Shown in pieces: positions 33,283-41,944 of a DNA stretch of 54,143 nt; position 1 is the first letter of the stretch, and each line of letters begins with the position of its first letter. The translations under genes were made by a program, and so were the position numbers. The stretch lies in assembly GCA_049594615.1 (NCBI GenBank), contig JBMYJR010000013.1, positions 1-54,143 on the forward strand, written 5' to 3'. Source of the DNA: CAXPZW01 sp049594615. Lineage in GTDB: Bacteria > Bacteroidota > Bacteroidia > Flavobacteriales_D > Sanyastnellaceae. A model generated the notes under the pieces. The model saw only the letters and a program-made list of their open reading frames with translations. It was not told the DNA's origin and did no database searches.

Positions 33283-34539
33283 GTGAAACTGACCGTTTAC
33301 CCATCCTACCTGACCGGGTCGATTTACGCCCCACCCAGCAAGAGTATTTTCCAACGTGCGGTAGCAGCTGCATTGCTGGCCCCGGGCACCTCTCGCTTGT
33401 CCAACCCGTGCTTTGCCAACGATGGACTGAGCGCACTTGCCATGGCAGGACATTTGGGTGCCCAGATTGAGGAAGACGGTGAAGACCTCTTGCTGCACGG
33501 TGGGCTCAAGCCCATTGGCACCGAGCTCAACGCCGGTGAAGCGGGGCTGGGCATCCGCCTGTTTACCCCGATTGCGGCCCTGCACGACGGACCGCTCACA
33601 ATGGTGGGAGAAGGCAGTTTGGCCACGCGCCCCATGGGTATGTTCGAATCCATTTTACCGCCATTGGGCGCCTTTTGCTCTACCGCCGATGGAAAGCTTC
33701 CCATTGCAGTAAAAGGCCCGCTAAAAGGCGGAACCATCAGTTTGGATGGATCGCTTTCCAGCCAATTCCTGACCGGGCTGTTGATGGCGTTGCCCTTGGC
33801 CGCTGAGGACTCTACCCTGCACGTAAAGGACCTCAAGAGTACCCCTTACATCGAAATGACCCTGGAGGTCATGGCACATTACGGCGTACACGTGAGCCAC
33901 ACCAACTTTGAAACTTTCGACATTCCTGGAGGACAGGCTTACAAGCCCAAGGACATCCATGTGGATGGCGATTGGAGTGGAGCTGCTTTCCAGCTGATTG
34001 CCGGTGCGCTTTCGGGCAAAGATTTTTATGAAGTGAAGGGCCTGCCTTCGGTGTTCACCCAGGCCGATCAAGCCGTTACCGGAGCTCTGCTCTTTGCAGG
34101 CTGCAAAGTCAAGAACCAGCAAGGCGATTACCAAGTGGCCTGCCACCAGCTGCGTGGCATTGACTTTGACCTGACCGATTGCCCGGACCTCTTCCCTCCT
34201 TTGGCGGCGATGGCGGTGTTCGGCGATAAGCCCTCGCGCTTTACCGGTGTGCACCGCCTCAAGCACAAAGAAAGTGACCGCGGCATAGTGCTCCGCAACG
34301 AGTTTGCCAAGGCAGGCCTGCGCATCGACCTCAACGATGACGTGATGACTGTATACCCGGGCGAGCCCAAGGCCGCAACTTTGGACTCCAACAACGACCA
34401 CCGCATTGCCATGGCCGCGGCTCTACTAGGCATGGGCGGTACCGAACCCATCACCATTACAGGTGCTGAGGCCATTCGCAAGTCATACCCGGACTTCTTC
34501 GCAGATATGTCTGAACTCGGCGGGAACATTCAATCTTGA
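33283..34539 (+). CDS. aroA: 3-phosphoshikimate 1-carboxyvinyltransferase (EPSP synthase)
   Basis: 418 residues. Joins shikimate-3-phosphate and phosphoenolpyruvate in the shikimate pathway. Seen: PPSKSIFQRAVAAALLAPG, LDGSLSSQFLTGLLMALPL, RLKHKESDRG and NNDHRIAMAAALLG. The usual NAGTAMR loop reads NAGEAGLGIRL, a divergent form also seen in other Bacteroidota sequences. GTG at 33283 aligns with the family start; an upstream ATG would sit in the terminator. Confidence 0.94.
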   Translation: MKLTVYPSYLTGSIYAPPSKSIFQRAVAAALLAPGTSRLSNPCFANDGLSALAMAGHLGAQIEEDGEDLLLHGGLKPIGTELNAGEAGLGIRLFTPIAALHDGPLTMVGEGSLATRPMGMFESILPPLGAFCSTADGKLPIAVKGPLKGGTISLDGSLSSQFLTGLLMALPLAAEDSTLHVKDLKSTPYIEMTLEVMAHYGVHVSHTNFETFDIPGGQAYKPKDIHVDGDWSGAAFQLIAGALSGKDFYEVKGLPSVFTQADQAVTGALLFAGCKVKNQQGDYQVACHQLRGIDFDLTDCPDLFPPLAAMAVFGDKPSRFTGVHRLKHKESDRGIVLRNEFAKAGLRIDLNDDVMTVYPGEPKAATLDSNNDHRIAMAAALLGMGGTEPITITGAEAIRKSYPDFFADMSELGGNIQS

Positions 34540-34709
34540 TCTCGCATGACCTGTTCTGACGCAGAGACCTGGAATGAACGCATCAAGTAAAGTTGGGAAA
34601 AAGTAGCCACCCCTATTCGCCCATGCGGCCTGGGCCTGATCCAAATCAAGAAACGGGCAAAGCGAGTGGCCAAGCAGTTGACCTCAACCCGCATCGCCGG
34701 TACATGCGC

Positions 34710-35885
34710 TTAGCGTTTTTCGAAACGGACGGTGATGCGTCCGGCGGGGGTATATACGTCCAACAAGTACAAACCTTGCGGCAATCCCACAACGTCTAGC
34801 TCAGCGCCTGCAGGCAAGTGCTCGCGGGCAATCAAGGTGCGACCTGCCAAATCCAAGACAGCTACCTCGGCCTCCATTGCACGCGAGAGAGAAACCGTGT
34901 TGACTGCCGGATTGGGAACCACATGAATGCCCACTAACGCAAATTCTGGAAGGCCATTCCCCGAGCATGGCCCTTCGGTCCAACTTTGGACGCCGCCCAA
35001 GTGGTACGCCGTACAGCTGTTGTCGTAGGTCACATTGTCACAACCACATACGGGATCGAAAATGGACGAGCAAAGCACACTTGTGTCGATCTGGTCAGGA
35101 TTGACGCAGGTGGCAGGGTTGTCACAAAAGCCCACCTCCCAAGAAGTCAGGCCAAACTCGTAGATCATCTCGCAAGGACTGGTGTACAGCAAGCTGTCGC
35201 ATCCGCAGTAGTATTCGGAGGACACCAGACAATCGGTGTCAGGGTCAATGAGATTGGGATCATGGCACACCATGTCGACGCAACCGGATTGGCAGTCTTC
35301 GATGCTGTTATAGAACAAGCCTTCGTAATCCAGACCGTCTGTGGCGGTGTAGTCACAGCCCGATACGTCTTGGCAAAGGCCGTCAATCATGGCTACTCCG
35401 AGCACAAGATCGCAGTCCCCAAAATCTACGCCACCCAGGTCTACACAACCGGCAGGTTGGTCGCCACCGCCGCCACTTTCGCAGGCAGCGAGGCAGGCCG
35501 CTTCATCCTCAAAGATGAACGCACCATAGTCTTGTCCGTTTTGCGCAGTCGTACCGCATCCACTGATGGTGAGGCATTCACCGTCAATCAAGGCCACACC
35601 GAGTATCATATCACAAGCACCAAAATCCAGACCGGCAAGGTCCAGGCAAGTGATGTTTTCATTGCCGGTGCATTCACCAGGTGTCCATGATATAACGCCA
35701 CCCACCACGGTGGCCAAACAATCGTTGCTGTAGGTGAAGCCATCACAACCGCACACCGGATCGAAGATGGTAAGACAGGGGGCAGTCGGGTCAATCAGGC
35801 TGGCGTCGATGCAGTCGGCCTGCTGCGCATACGGCGCAAAGGGCAAGGCCATCAACACGGCCAAGGCGAGGGTTCGTAAGGTCAT
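34710..35885 (-). CDS. Secreted Kazal-like repeat protein with type IX sorting domain
   Basis: 391 residues. A signal peptide ends PYAQQ. Three Kazal-type segments can be read: FDPVCGCDGFTYSNDC near 41, a variant YYCGCDSLLYTSPC near 222, and FDPVCGCDNVTYDNSC near 278. Between them are two repeated Cys-containing modules (LGVALIDGECLTISGC and LGVAMIDGLCQDVSGC). Kazal domains in animals inhibit serine proteases; bacterial versions are poorly known, so inhibition is inference. The end (VVPNPAVNTV, LPQGLYLLDVYT) is a sorting domain. The 170 bases downstream hold no gene. Confidence 0.88.
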   Translation of the reverse strand: MTLRTLALAVLMALPFAPYAQQADCIDASLIDPTAPCLTIFDPVCGCDGFTYSNDCLATVVGGVISWTPGECTGNENITCLDLAGLDFGACDMILGVALIDGECLTISGCGTTAQNGQDYGAFIFEDEAACLAACESGGGGDQPAGCVDLGGVDFGDCDLVLGVAMIDGLCQDVSGCDYTATDGLDYEGLFYNSIEDCQSGCVDMVCHDPNLIDPDTDCLVSSEYYCGCDSLLYTSPCEMIYEFGLTSWEVGFCDNPATCVNPDQIDTSVLCSSIFDPVCGCDNVTYDNSCTAYHLGGVQSWTEGPCSGNGLPEFALVGIHVVPNPAVNTVSLSRAMEAEVAVLDLAGRTLIAREHLPAGAELDVVGLPQGLYLLDVYTPAGRITVRFEKR

Positions 35886-35937
35886 GGTAAATGTGTTGTT
35901 TTCCCTTTAGATACAACAAACAAGCGAATGGTTGCCT

Positions 35938-36774
35938 CTAGAAGTCGCGGCGCTGGATGTAACGGTGCGAAAAGAAGAGCAGCAACACGGCCCACCCCAG
36001 CGCGAACAGGAAGTCCTGGGTGGCAACATAGTCTTGCACGTTGCTCAGTGCATACTTGCCTACCGGCTGGCGAATCAGGTTGGATGCGCTTTCCAGCGGC
36101 AACCACTCGGTGTAGAGCATGGTCTCGAGCTGATCGGACTGGTACTTGGCCAGATTGTAGAGGTAGGCGATGCCTTCGAACACGTAATTCCAGATCAGCA
36201 GGAAAAAGATCGTGAAGCCTGAACGACGGATCAACAAACTGATCATCATGCAGAACAACAGGAACACATTGACATGCAAGAAGTAAGCCCCCACAAACTC
36301 GATGTTAGCAAAGAAGGCCTCAACGCTGCGGTCGGGCGAGGCCCACAGTCCGGCAACCACACCTTCCACGAACATGAGCCCGGTGGACAGGGTGGCCAAA
36401 ATCAGCACGAGTATCACTTTGCTCATCCAGAAATGGGTGCGCGAGAAGCCATCGATGATGTTCTGGCGGACCGTTTTGTAGTCAAACTCAGAGGTGACCG
36501 AGATGATCACCATGAAACTCAACAGCAACGTCTGGAATTTGTAGACCCACGCGAGGTTTTGCCAGATGTCTCTGAAGTGGAAAATGGGCAGGTTCTCCGG
36601 GCTGATCTGCAGGAACATTTCGGAGAGGTCCCCGTCTACTGCAACGTTGTTGAGGATCAACGAGGTGCCAATGGGGATGGCCAAAAAGGCAAACAACCAC
36701 AGGATGCCCAGGACGCGGAAATAATTCGACGCCCACAGCTTTGTAAACTCAATGCGAAGCAGTCGACGAATCAT
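35938..36774 (-). CDS. ABC-2 type transporter permease
   Basis: 278 residues with six spans (about 20-40, 85-103, 130-155, 170-190, 195-215, 255-272). MIRRLLRIEFTKLWASNYFRV and SEFDYKTVRQNIIDGFSR are typical of ABC-2 permeases. It pairs with the ATPase encoded before it, whose stop lies 26 bases inside this gene. Likely exports a lipid, peptide or drug as part of the sigma-factor operon. Confidence 0.9.
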   Translation of the reverse strand: MIRRLLRIEFTKLWASNYFRVLGILWLFAFLAIPIGTSLILNNVAVDGDLSEMFLQISPENLPIFHFRDIWQNLAWVYKFQTLLLSFMVIISVTSEFDYKTVRQNIIDGFSRTHFWMSKVILVLILATLSTGLMFVEGVVAGLWASPDRSVEAFFANIEFVGAYFLHVNVFLLFCMMISLLIRRSGFTIFFLLIWNYVFEGIAYLYNLAKYQSDQLETMLYTEWLPLESASNLIRQPVGKYALSNVQDYVATQDFLFALGWAVLLLFFSHRYIQRRDF

Positions 36775-37660
36775 GTTCTTTCAGGATTTGCAGGAACTGT
36801 TGCTCCAGGCTGCGGGTGATGGGCTGCAGGTGGGTGAGCACCACGCCCCGGTTGAAAAAGTGCTGATTCAAGGCGCCGGGATCCAACTGCTCGGGTGATT
36901 CGATTTCGAGGTGTTCGTCCATTTCGGCCACATGGAGGTTCATGGCGGCGGCCGCGGACTTGAGTGCGCTCACGTCGGTGGCATTGATTTGGATGATGTT
37001 GCGCCCACCCAAGGCGTCCTCCACCCCACCTTGATAGATCAGATTTCCGTGGCGCAAGACACCGAAGTGGGAGCACACCTTTTGCACCTCGTCCAACAAG
37101 TGGCTGGCGAGCACAATGGTCTTGCCCATTTTGGCAATGTCGCGGATGAGCCCACGGATGTCAGCGATGCCCTGGGGGTCCAAACCGTTGGTGGGCTCGT
37201 CAAGGATGAGCACATCAGGGTCGGTGAGCAGCGCGGCGGCGATGGCCAGGCGCTGTTTCATGCCCAAAGAGTACGTGCGAAACTTGTGGTGTTGGCGTTT
37301 GCCCAGACCTACCCATTCCATCACCTCGGGGATGCGCTTTAAAGGTACGTCCTTGATCAAGCATGACACTTCCAAATTTTGGCGCCCGGTCATGTAGGGG
37401 TAGAAAATCGGGCCTTCCAAAATGGCACCGATGCGGTTGCGGATTTGGTGATGGGCACCGTATTGTCCCATCCAGCTAAAGGTGCCAGAGGTGGGGCGAA
37501 TGGTACCCAGCAACATGCCCAAGGTGGTGGTTTTGCCACTGCCGTTGGGACCGAGCATACCATAGATCTGGCCGGCTTCAACCTCCAGGTCGACGCCGTT
37601 GACCGCGTGCACGCTGCCAAAATGCTTGGTGAGGGCTTGGGTGGAGAGTACTGTTCCCAT
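36749..37660 (-). CDS. ABC-2 type transporter ATPase
   Basis: 303 residues. Walker A GPNGSGKTTTLG near 41, signature YSLGMKQRLAIAAAL, Walker B VLILDEPTNGLDP and switch His in LASHLLDEV. A C-terminal extension (about 215-300) is usual for exporter ATPases of this type. It starts 3 bases after the stop of the second DUF4252 gene. Confidence 0.93.
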   Translation of the reverse strand: MGTVLSTQALTKHFGSVHAVNGVDLEVEAGQIYGMLGPNGSGKTTTLGMLLGTIRPTSGTFSWMGQYGAHHQIRNRIGAILEGPIFYPYMTGRQNLEVSCLIKDVPLKRIPEVMEWVGLGKRQHHKFRTYSLGMKQRLAIAAALLTDPDVLILDEPTNGLDPQGIADIRGLIRDIAKMGKTIVLASHLLDEVQKVCSHFGVLRHGNLIYQGGVEDALGGRNIIQINATDVSALKSAAAAMNLHVAEMDEHLEIESPEQLDPGALNQHFFNRGVVLTHLQPITRSLEQQFLQILKEHDSSTASH

Positions 37661-37663
37661 GGA

Positions 37664-38332
37664 TCAGTTCAGTTGGCGAGCGACGCTCATGAATACACTG
37701 GAAAGTTGCGACAGGTCAAACGAGCCGTTGCATTCGATCAGGGTCAGGCCACTCTCGATGCTGACCAGATCGGTGAGCCCGGCGAGGTCTTCATCGACTT
37801 GAGCCTGTTGGGCAGCAAGGGCTTGGTCTACCTCTACCCCTTCTTCCACTTCAATGCTCGGCCAGCTGCGTGAACCGTTTTCAGCATATGGTGAGCGGAG
37901 GAACACGTGTACCCTAGAGGCCACGCCTGCGGATTCCACCGCGTACAACCCAAATTCGCCGCCGGAGATGGTGGTCTCCAACAAGAGTTCGCTGCCTTCG
38001 GCTTGCAGGCGGGTGCGGATGCGGTTGGACAGGGAATCTTCTTGTGCACGGTTCAGATCATCTTTGTTGAAGACCATGACCTTGTCCATACCCTCAATCA
38101 AGGCGGTAAGGTCGCCCAACTCAATGCCTTGGACTTGCTGGTCCGCGGGCATTTCGGCGATTTCACCTTCCACCAGTGACATGGCAGCGTCCAGCATAGA
38201 CTTGCTGATCACATGGGTGTCAAGAAAGTTATTCTCGTCGTTCAAATCCTGCATGAGCGGGGATTGCACAGGTCCGCCACAGGCCACAAGCAAGGCTGCA
38301 CAGGAAAGTGCCAGCAGTACACGGGCGATCAT
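37664..38332 (-). CDS. DUF4252-like lipoprotein
   Basis: 222 residues. Signal with lipobox LLVAC (Cys 18), then FLDTHVISKSMLDAAMSL, a block matching the paralogous gene before it (VSISAKMFELF), and a centre with GMDKVMVFNKDD. The C-terminal extension (LSSVFMSVARQL) is unique to it. Probably periplasmic, membrane anchored. Start overlaps the preceding stop by 4 bases. Confidence 0.78.
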   Translation of the reverse strand: MIARVLLALSCAALLVACGGPVQSPLMQDLNDENNFLDTHVISKSMLDAAMSLVEGEIAEMPADQQVQGIELGDLTALIEGMDKVMVFNKDDLNRAQEDSLSNRIRTRLQAEGSELLLETTISGGEFGLYAVESAGVASRVHVFLRSPYAENGSRSWPSIEVEEGVEVDQALAAQQAQVDEDLAGLTDLVSIESGLTLIECNGSFDLSQLSSVFMSVARQLN

Positions 38333-38853
38333 TCAGACTCGATTTTATCCAAGTGCTCCATGCCGTCGATCTCGATCACCTTGGCCAAGCGACGGATCTG
38401 TTTGAGGTCGACTTCACCAAAGAGGCTCATGATGTAGAATTCCCCCTGATCACCTTCTTGGCCTTGGGTCCACCCAACCATAAGCAGCTCTGAGATGGAG
38501 CCGTTTTCCTCTTTGATTTTGAACGTGAACTCCTCGCCGTCTTGCTTGACCACCATGAGTTCTTCGTAATTGGCCGGTGGTATGGTCAGCGCTTTTTTAT
38601 ACTCCGATTGGGGGTTGTCAACCTGGCCAGCAATCAGCTTCATGCCTTTCAGCTTGGAGATGGCCTCGAGGATCTCTTTCTCTTCCGGGGTGTCGCCTTC
38701 GATGTGGGTAAACAGTTCGAACATTTTGGCCGAAATGCTCACATGCGAAAGCCGGTCATCGTCGGTGTAGGCCTGGTAGTAGGCGTCCACCGCGCTTTGA
38801 GCAAACACGCTGAAATTCAGTACAAAAGCCAATGCAGTTAGGATCGTTTTCAT
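38329..38853 (-). CDS. DUF4252-family secreted protein
   Basis: 174 residues, normal for DUF4252. A signal peptide ends FAQS. LSHVSISAKMFELF and ISKLKGMKLIAGQ, then YEELMVVKQDGEEFTFKIKE and a closing EVDLKQIRRLAKVIEIDGME are the family core. These proteins typically follow an ECF sigma/anti-sigma pair in Bacteroidota; function unknown. ATGA overlaps on both sides. Confidence 0.9.
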   Translation of the reverse strand: MKTILTALAFVLNFSVFAQSAVDAYYQAYTDDDRLSHVSISAKMFELFTHIEGDTPEEKEILEAISKLKGMKLIAGQVDNPQSEYKKALTIPPANYEELMVVKQDGEEFTFKIKEENGSISELLMVGWTQGQEGDQGEFYIMSLFGEVDLKQIRRLAKVIEIDGMEHLDKIESE

Positions 38854-39380
38854 GGCGATACAGTGGTGTTGCGCCGTCCAGTAACGGCGGTATTGATCTT
38901 GTCTAGTTTATCCGTGTGGGCTACGGTTTCATCCATCCTACGGGACATGAAACCCAGTTTTTCTTTGAGCAGATTGAAGGCCTCTCGGACTTCAGGATCG
39001 GCTTGTTGCAGGGAGGTGGCTTGCGTGGCCGGACCGTCGATATCCGATGGTGCAGGTCCAAAGAAGGACACACCAAACCATACCCCCGCGATCACAGCGG
39101 CCATCGAAGCCACTCTGAACAAGGGGCGCAAAATCGTGATGCCTCCTCGTGCAGGTCTGGGTTTGTTGACCGTGAGGGCCAACACGCGCTCGTCAAATTC
39201 TGGCCCGGGGGCGGCGGTAGTGTCGCCCGCCATTTCGAAGTAGGCGGCCAAATCGACGTACTGCTCGGGCACCTCGCGGAAGCGGAAGTAATTGCGCAGG
39301 GCTGTTTCTTCCTCCAAAGAAGTGTCTCCGTCCCAGAAGCGGCGCACGGCCGCGTCGATGTCATGCGGTGTGTACTCCAT
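38850..39380 (-). CDS. Anti-sigma factor-like membrane protein
   Basis: 176 residues. A cytoplasmic helical N-terminus (MEYTPHDIDAAVRRFWDGDTS, ALRNYFRF) resembles the zinc-less anti-sigma domains of Bacteroidota. One span lies near 88-106 (RVASMAAVIAGVWFGVSFF), and a periplasmic coiled tail ends the protein. It starts 20 bases inside the sigma gene, so it is surely co-expressed and probably binds that sigma factor. Confidence 0.82.
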   Translation of the reverse strand: MEYTPHDIDAAVRRFWDGDTSLEEETALRNYFRFREVPEQYVDLAAYFEMAGDTTAAPGPEFDERVLALTVNKPRPARGGITILRPLFRVASMAAVIAGVWFGVSFFGPAPSDIDGPATQATSLQQADPEVREAFNLLKEKLGFMSRRMDETVAHTDKLDKINTAVTGRRNTTVSP

Positions 39381-39876
39381 AATGGTTGTCTTTACTCAAC
39401 AGTCTTTTGAGTGCCTTTCGCGCTCGGTGGATGCCCACCTTGACGCGATTGAGGTCCATGCCGGTGATTTCGGCAATGTCCTGGTAACTGTAACCCACAA
39501 AATCCCGCAGAATGAGGATTTCGCGTTGGCTGTCCGGCAAGCTGCGCACCATGCGTTGCACATGCTGGTGCGACTCAGCGCGTTCCAGGGTGCGATCGGG
39601 CGTAGGCTCGGAGCTCACCACATCGGTTTGGGCCTCCCCGCCGCGGCGCAGCTTGTTGTACTTCAATCGGTCCAACGAACGGTTGCGCACAAGGGTCATG
39701 AGGTAAGCTTCGATGTTGTTGTAGGTGTCCAAGGGCTGTTGTTGTTCCCAGACACGAATCATGATATCCTGCACAATATCCTCGGCATCCTGAGCCTGGC
39801 CCACCAAACGGAAGGCCACCACAAAAAGCTTGCGCTTCAAGGGGAGAACGGTGTTTTGAAAATCTTGTTCGGTCAT
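39361..39876 (-). CDS. ECF-type RNA polymerase sigma factor
   Basis: 171 residues. Region 2 (VVAFRLVGQAQDAEDIVQDI, near 20-60) and region 4 (LPDSQREILILRDFVGYSYQDIAEITGMDLNRVKVGIHRARKAL split around 115-160) are intact. It directs polymerase to a small regulon, often of envelope stress genes, and often including its own operon. It heads six genes: sigma, anti-sigma, two DUF4252 proteins, and the ABC ATPase and permease. Confidence 0.95.
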   Translation of the reverse strand: MTEQDFQNTVLPLKRKLFVVAFRLVGQAQDAEDIVQDIMIRVWEQQQPLDTYNNIEAYLMTLVRNRSLDRLKYNKLRRGGEAQTDVVSSEPTPDRTLERAESHQHVQRMVRSLPDSQREILILRDFVGYSYQDIAEITGMDLNRVKVGIHRARKALKRLLSKDNHYGVHTA

Positions 39877-40243
39877 CGGTTCAATCCCAAGACGACTGGG
39901 TTTTGGTGAAGTTACGCCGATTGGTGGGTTTTATTTTGAGGTGTGGTTTCACAAGGGAACGGCGCCAATTGAATTGGATCAAAATCCACTGCGGACATCC
40001 GGGGCCACTCCCCCCTCCCCACCAACACCTTCCAGTTTTAGAACCTCAAAATGCAGGCGCCCACAGCACCTCTCCCAATGTTTCCTTCACCGTTGTGTAA
40101 CCTGCACTTGACGGCATGTCCTTGGTGTTTTTGCACCAGTGGTTGGAAAAAATTGTCGCCTCGTACCAAGGTTCTTCTCTGCATGCGCGTGCTTATAAAC
40201 GCAACCGGGACATTCCCGTGCAACCCTTTAGGTTGGAAAAGCG
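39877..40243. other. Intergenic region between divergent genes
   Basis: No gene recognised. A 109-codon frame from 40116 on the plus strand overlaps the signal peptide of the next gene in another frame and is probably a shadow. The promoter of the sigma operon must lie in the left part. Confidence 0.5.
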
Positions 40244-40251
40244 TTATTTTG
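40244..40251 (+). promoter_or_regulatory. Start-proximal promoter element pointing to an ACG start
   Basis: TTATTTTG, one mismatch to TAnnTTTG, 4 bases before ACG-AAA-CCG at 40256, the same spacing as in genes with an ATG start. Confidence 0.5.
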
Positions 40252-40255
40252 TTAG

Positions 40256-41818
40256 ACGAAACCGACGGTTATTCGCACTGCTGCTACCATATGTATTCTT
40301 TTCCTGTGCTTGCCCTCCTTGGCGCAACACAGCAGCTCCACGCCGCCTTCTTGGGAGTCGCCCACCGGCGCCCGAACCCAAGTCTACTATGAGCCCCTTC
40401 CCGATACCGATGACGCGGATTTGCTCGCCGAGGACTTCTTTTTGAACCTTGGCAAACACCGGGCGTACCGCTTCGGGTTCAGTCACTTCACTTCCTTCAA
40501 CCCCAAGCAAGATGGCCGCTGGTCTGTCCTGGACAACGGCGATCGCATTTGGCGCATGGGCTTGCACTCCAAAGGGGCGCAAGGCATTGGTGTCATTTTG
40601 GAGAATGTCTACATCCCCCCTCGCGGTGCAGTCTACGTCTACAGCGAAGACAAAACTGAGGTGTTTGGCCCCATCACACAGGACGACAACCGCCCCACCG
40701 CGTTGCTCCAACTGCCACCGATGCAGGGTGAGCGACTGGTACTCGAATACTTTGAGCCCTATTCTGAACGTGGGGAGGGCCAGTTTACAGTGGGCCGTGT
40801 GATTCACAATTACCGCAACCTTGAACAACCCGCCATGGCCGATAGCCTGCAGTCTAACTGCTTGCTGGATGCCAAATGCGTTTGGGGCCAATACCGCAGT
40901 GCTGCCAAATCGGTAGTGCGCATCACCACCTCTGAGGGCAGCAAAAGCGCCAACGGAGTGTTGATCAATACCTCAGGCAACTTGGAGCAGCCCTATGTGC
41001 TTACCAGCGACGCCGTGTTGGAAGGACGCGCCAGCACATTGCTTTTTGAATTCAACCGCTACAGCGAAACCTGCGGGGAAGAAGAAGAGCGCGCGCTCAC
41101 CCAAGTCATTACCGGTGCTGACATTGTGGTACGCAACGAAGCAGCCGGCCTTGTACTTTTGAGTCTACACGAATCGCCCAGCCACGAATGGAACCTGTAC
41201 TACAGCGGCTGGAACCGCGATGCATCTGCCGATAGTGAAGGCGCGGTACTTTTCCACCCCGGTCCAGACGGACTCAAAGTGGCCGAACTCGATCAATGGG
41301 ATCTCACCAGCACTGACGGTACTCCCGCCATCCGCGTGGACCGCTACTTGGATGGTGCCACCTCCGCAGGAGCATTGGGTGCGCCCTTGTTCAACTCCAA
41401 CGGACAAGTCATCGGCATCTTCACCGAAGGAGACGGAAATTGCCAAGACTTTGTGTTCGACCGCTTCACCCCCATCAGCTCGGCTTGGGATGAATTGGAC
41501 GACTTCCTCAACCCCGCAGGACAGGACCTCCAAGCCATCGGCGGTGATGACGTAGACAAGCGTCCGCGTGACAACAGTATTGTCAAAGACAACCTTGCCT
41601 TATTCCCCAACCCGGCCAGCGGCCAGGTGTTTGTGTTCAACGGCAACGACCAACGCCTCAGCCGTGTGCGCTTTTACAACGGAGCCGGCCAGCTGGTCAA
41701 AGAGGTCACCCCTGAAGATCAGGCGATTCCCATCTCCGACCTCAGCCCGGGTGCTTACTTGGTTGAAATCCGACTGAACGCTGCGGTTTCAGTGATGGAA
41801 AAGCTCATCGTACACTGA
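40256..41818 (+). CDS. Type IX-secreted pseudoprotease (lysyl endopeptidase-like fold)
   Basis: 520 residues if read from ACG. The frame after the TAG at 40253 encodes TKPTVIRTAATICILFLC and PSLAQ, a clear signal peptide, but contains no ATG, GTG or TTG before the hydrophobic core. The body follows lysyl endopeptidase-like trypsin folds: GVLINTSGNLEQPYVLTSDAV, YYSGWNR, VLFHPGPDGLKVAEL and ATSAGALGAPLFNSNGQVIG. All three catalytic positions appear changed: LTAxHC reads LTSDAV (His lost), the Asp of xDFxLLEL reads AGLVLLSL, and GSSGSP reads GALGAP (Ser to Ala). The end (FPNPASGQVF, LSPGAYLVEIRL) is a sorting domain. Binding rather than cleavage is inferred. Confidence 0.82.
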   Translation, partial: TKPTVIRTAATICILFLCLPSLAQHSSSTPPSWESPTGARTQVYYEPLPDTDDADLLAEDFFLNLGKHRAYRFGFSHFTSFNPKQDGRWSVLDNGDRIWRMGLHSKGAQGIGVILENVYIPPRGAVYVYSEDKTEVFGPITQDDNRPTALLQLPPMQGERLVLEYFEPYSERGEGQFTVGRVIHNYRNLEQPAMADSLQSNCLLDAKCVWGQYRSAAKSVVRITTSEGSKSANGVLINTSGNLEQPYVLTSDAVLEGRASTLLFEFNRYSETCGEEEERALTQVITGADIVVRNEAAGLVLLSLHESPSHEWNLYYSGWNRDASADSEGAVLFHPGPDGLKVAELDQWDLTSTDGTPAIRVDRYLDGATSAGALGAPLFNSNGQVIGIFTEGDGNCQDFVFDRFTPISSAWDELDDFLNPAGQDLQAIGGDDVDKRPRDNSIVKDNLALFPNPASGQVFVFNGNDQRLSRVRFYNGAGQLVKEVTPEDQAIPISDLSPGAYLVEIRLNAAVSVMEKLIVH

Positions 41819-41944
41819 CCTCTTCCCCTGCTTTCCCTGATCGCCCCGCGCACTTTTCACGCTACACTTTTCACTCCCCCTGGTTGAGGACAAAAAACAA
41901 CCTCTCATACGGGAAAGCGTTTCAATACCGTGGTTCATACCCCC

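Noticed and set aside
34593..34799. 68-codon frame after aroA
   Set aside because: It runs antisense into the Kazal-like gene, and its composition is not protein-like.
40116..40445. 109-codon plus-strand frame as alternative start region of the pseudoprotease gene
   Set aside because: It would need a frameshift to join the main frame, and the main frame already encodes a complete signal peptide.
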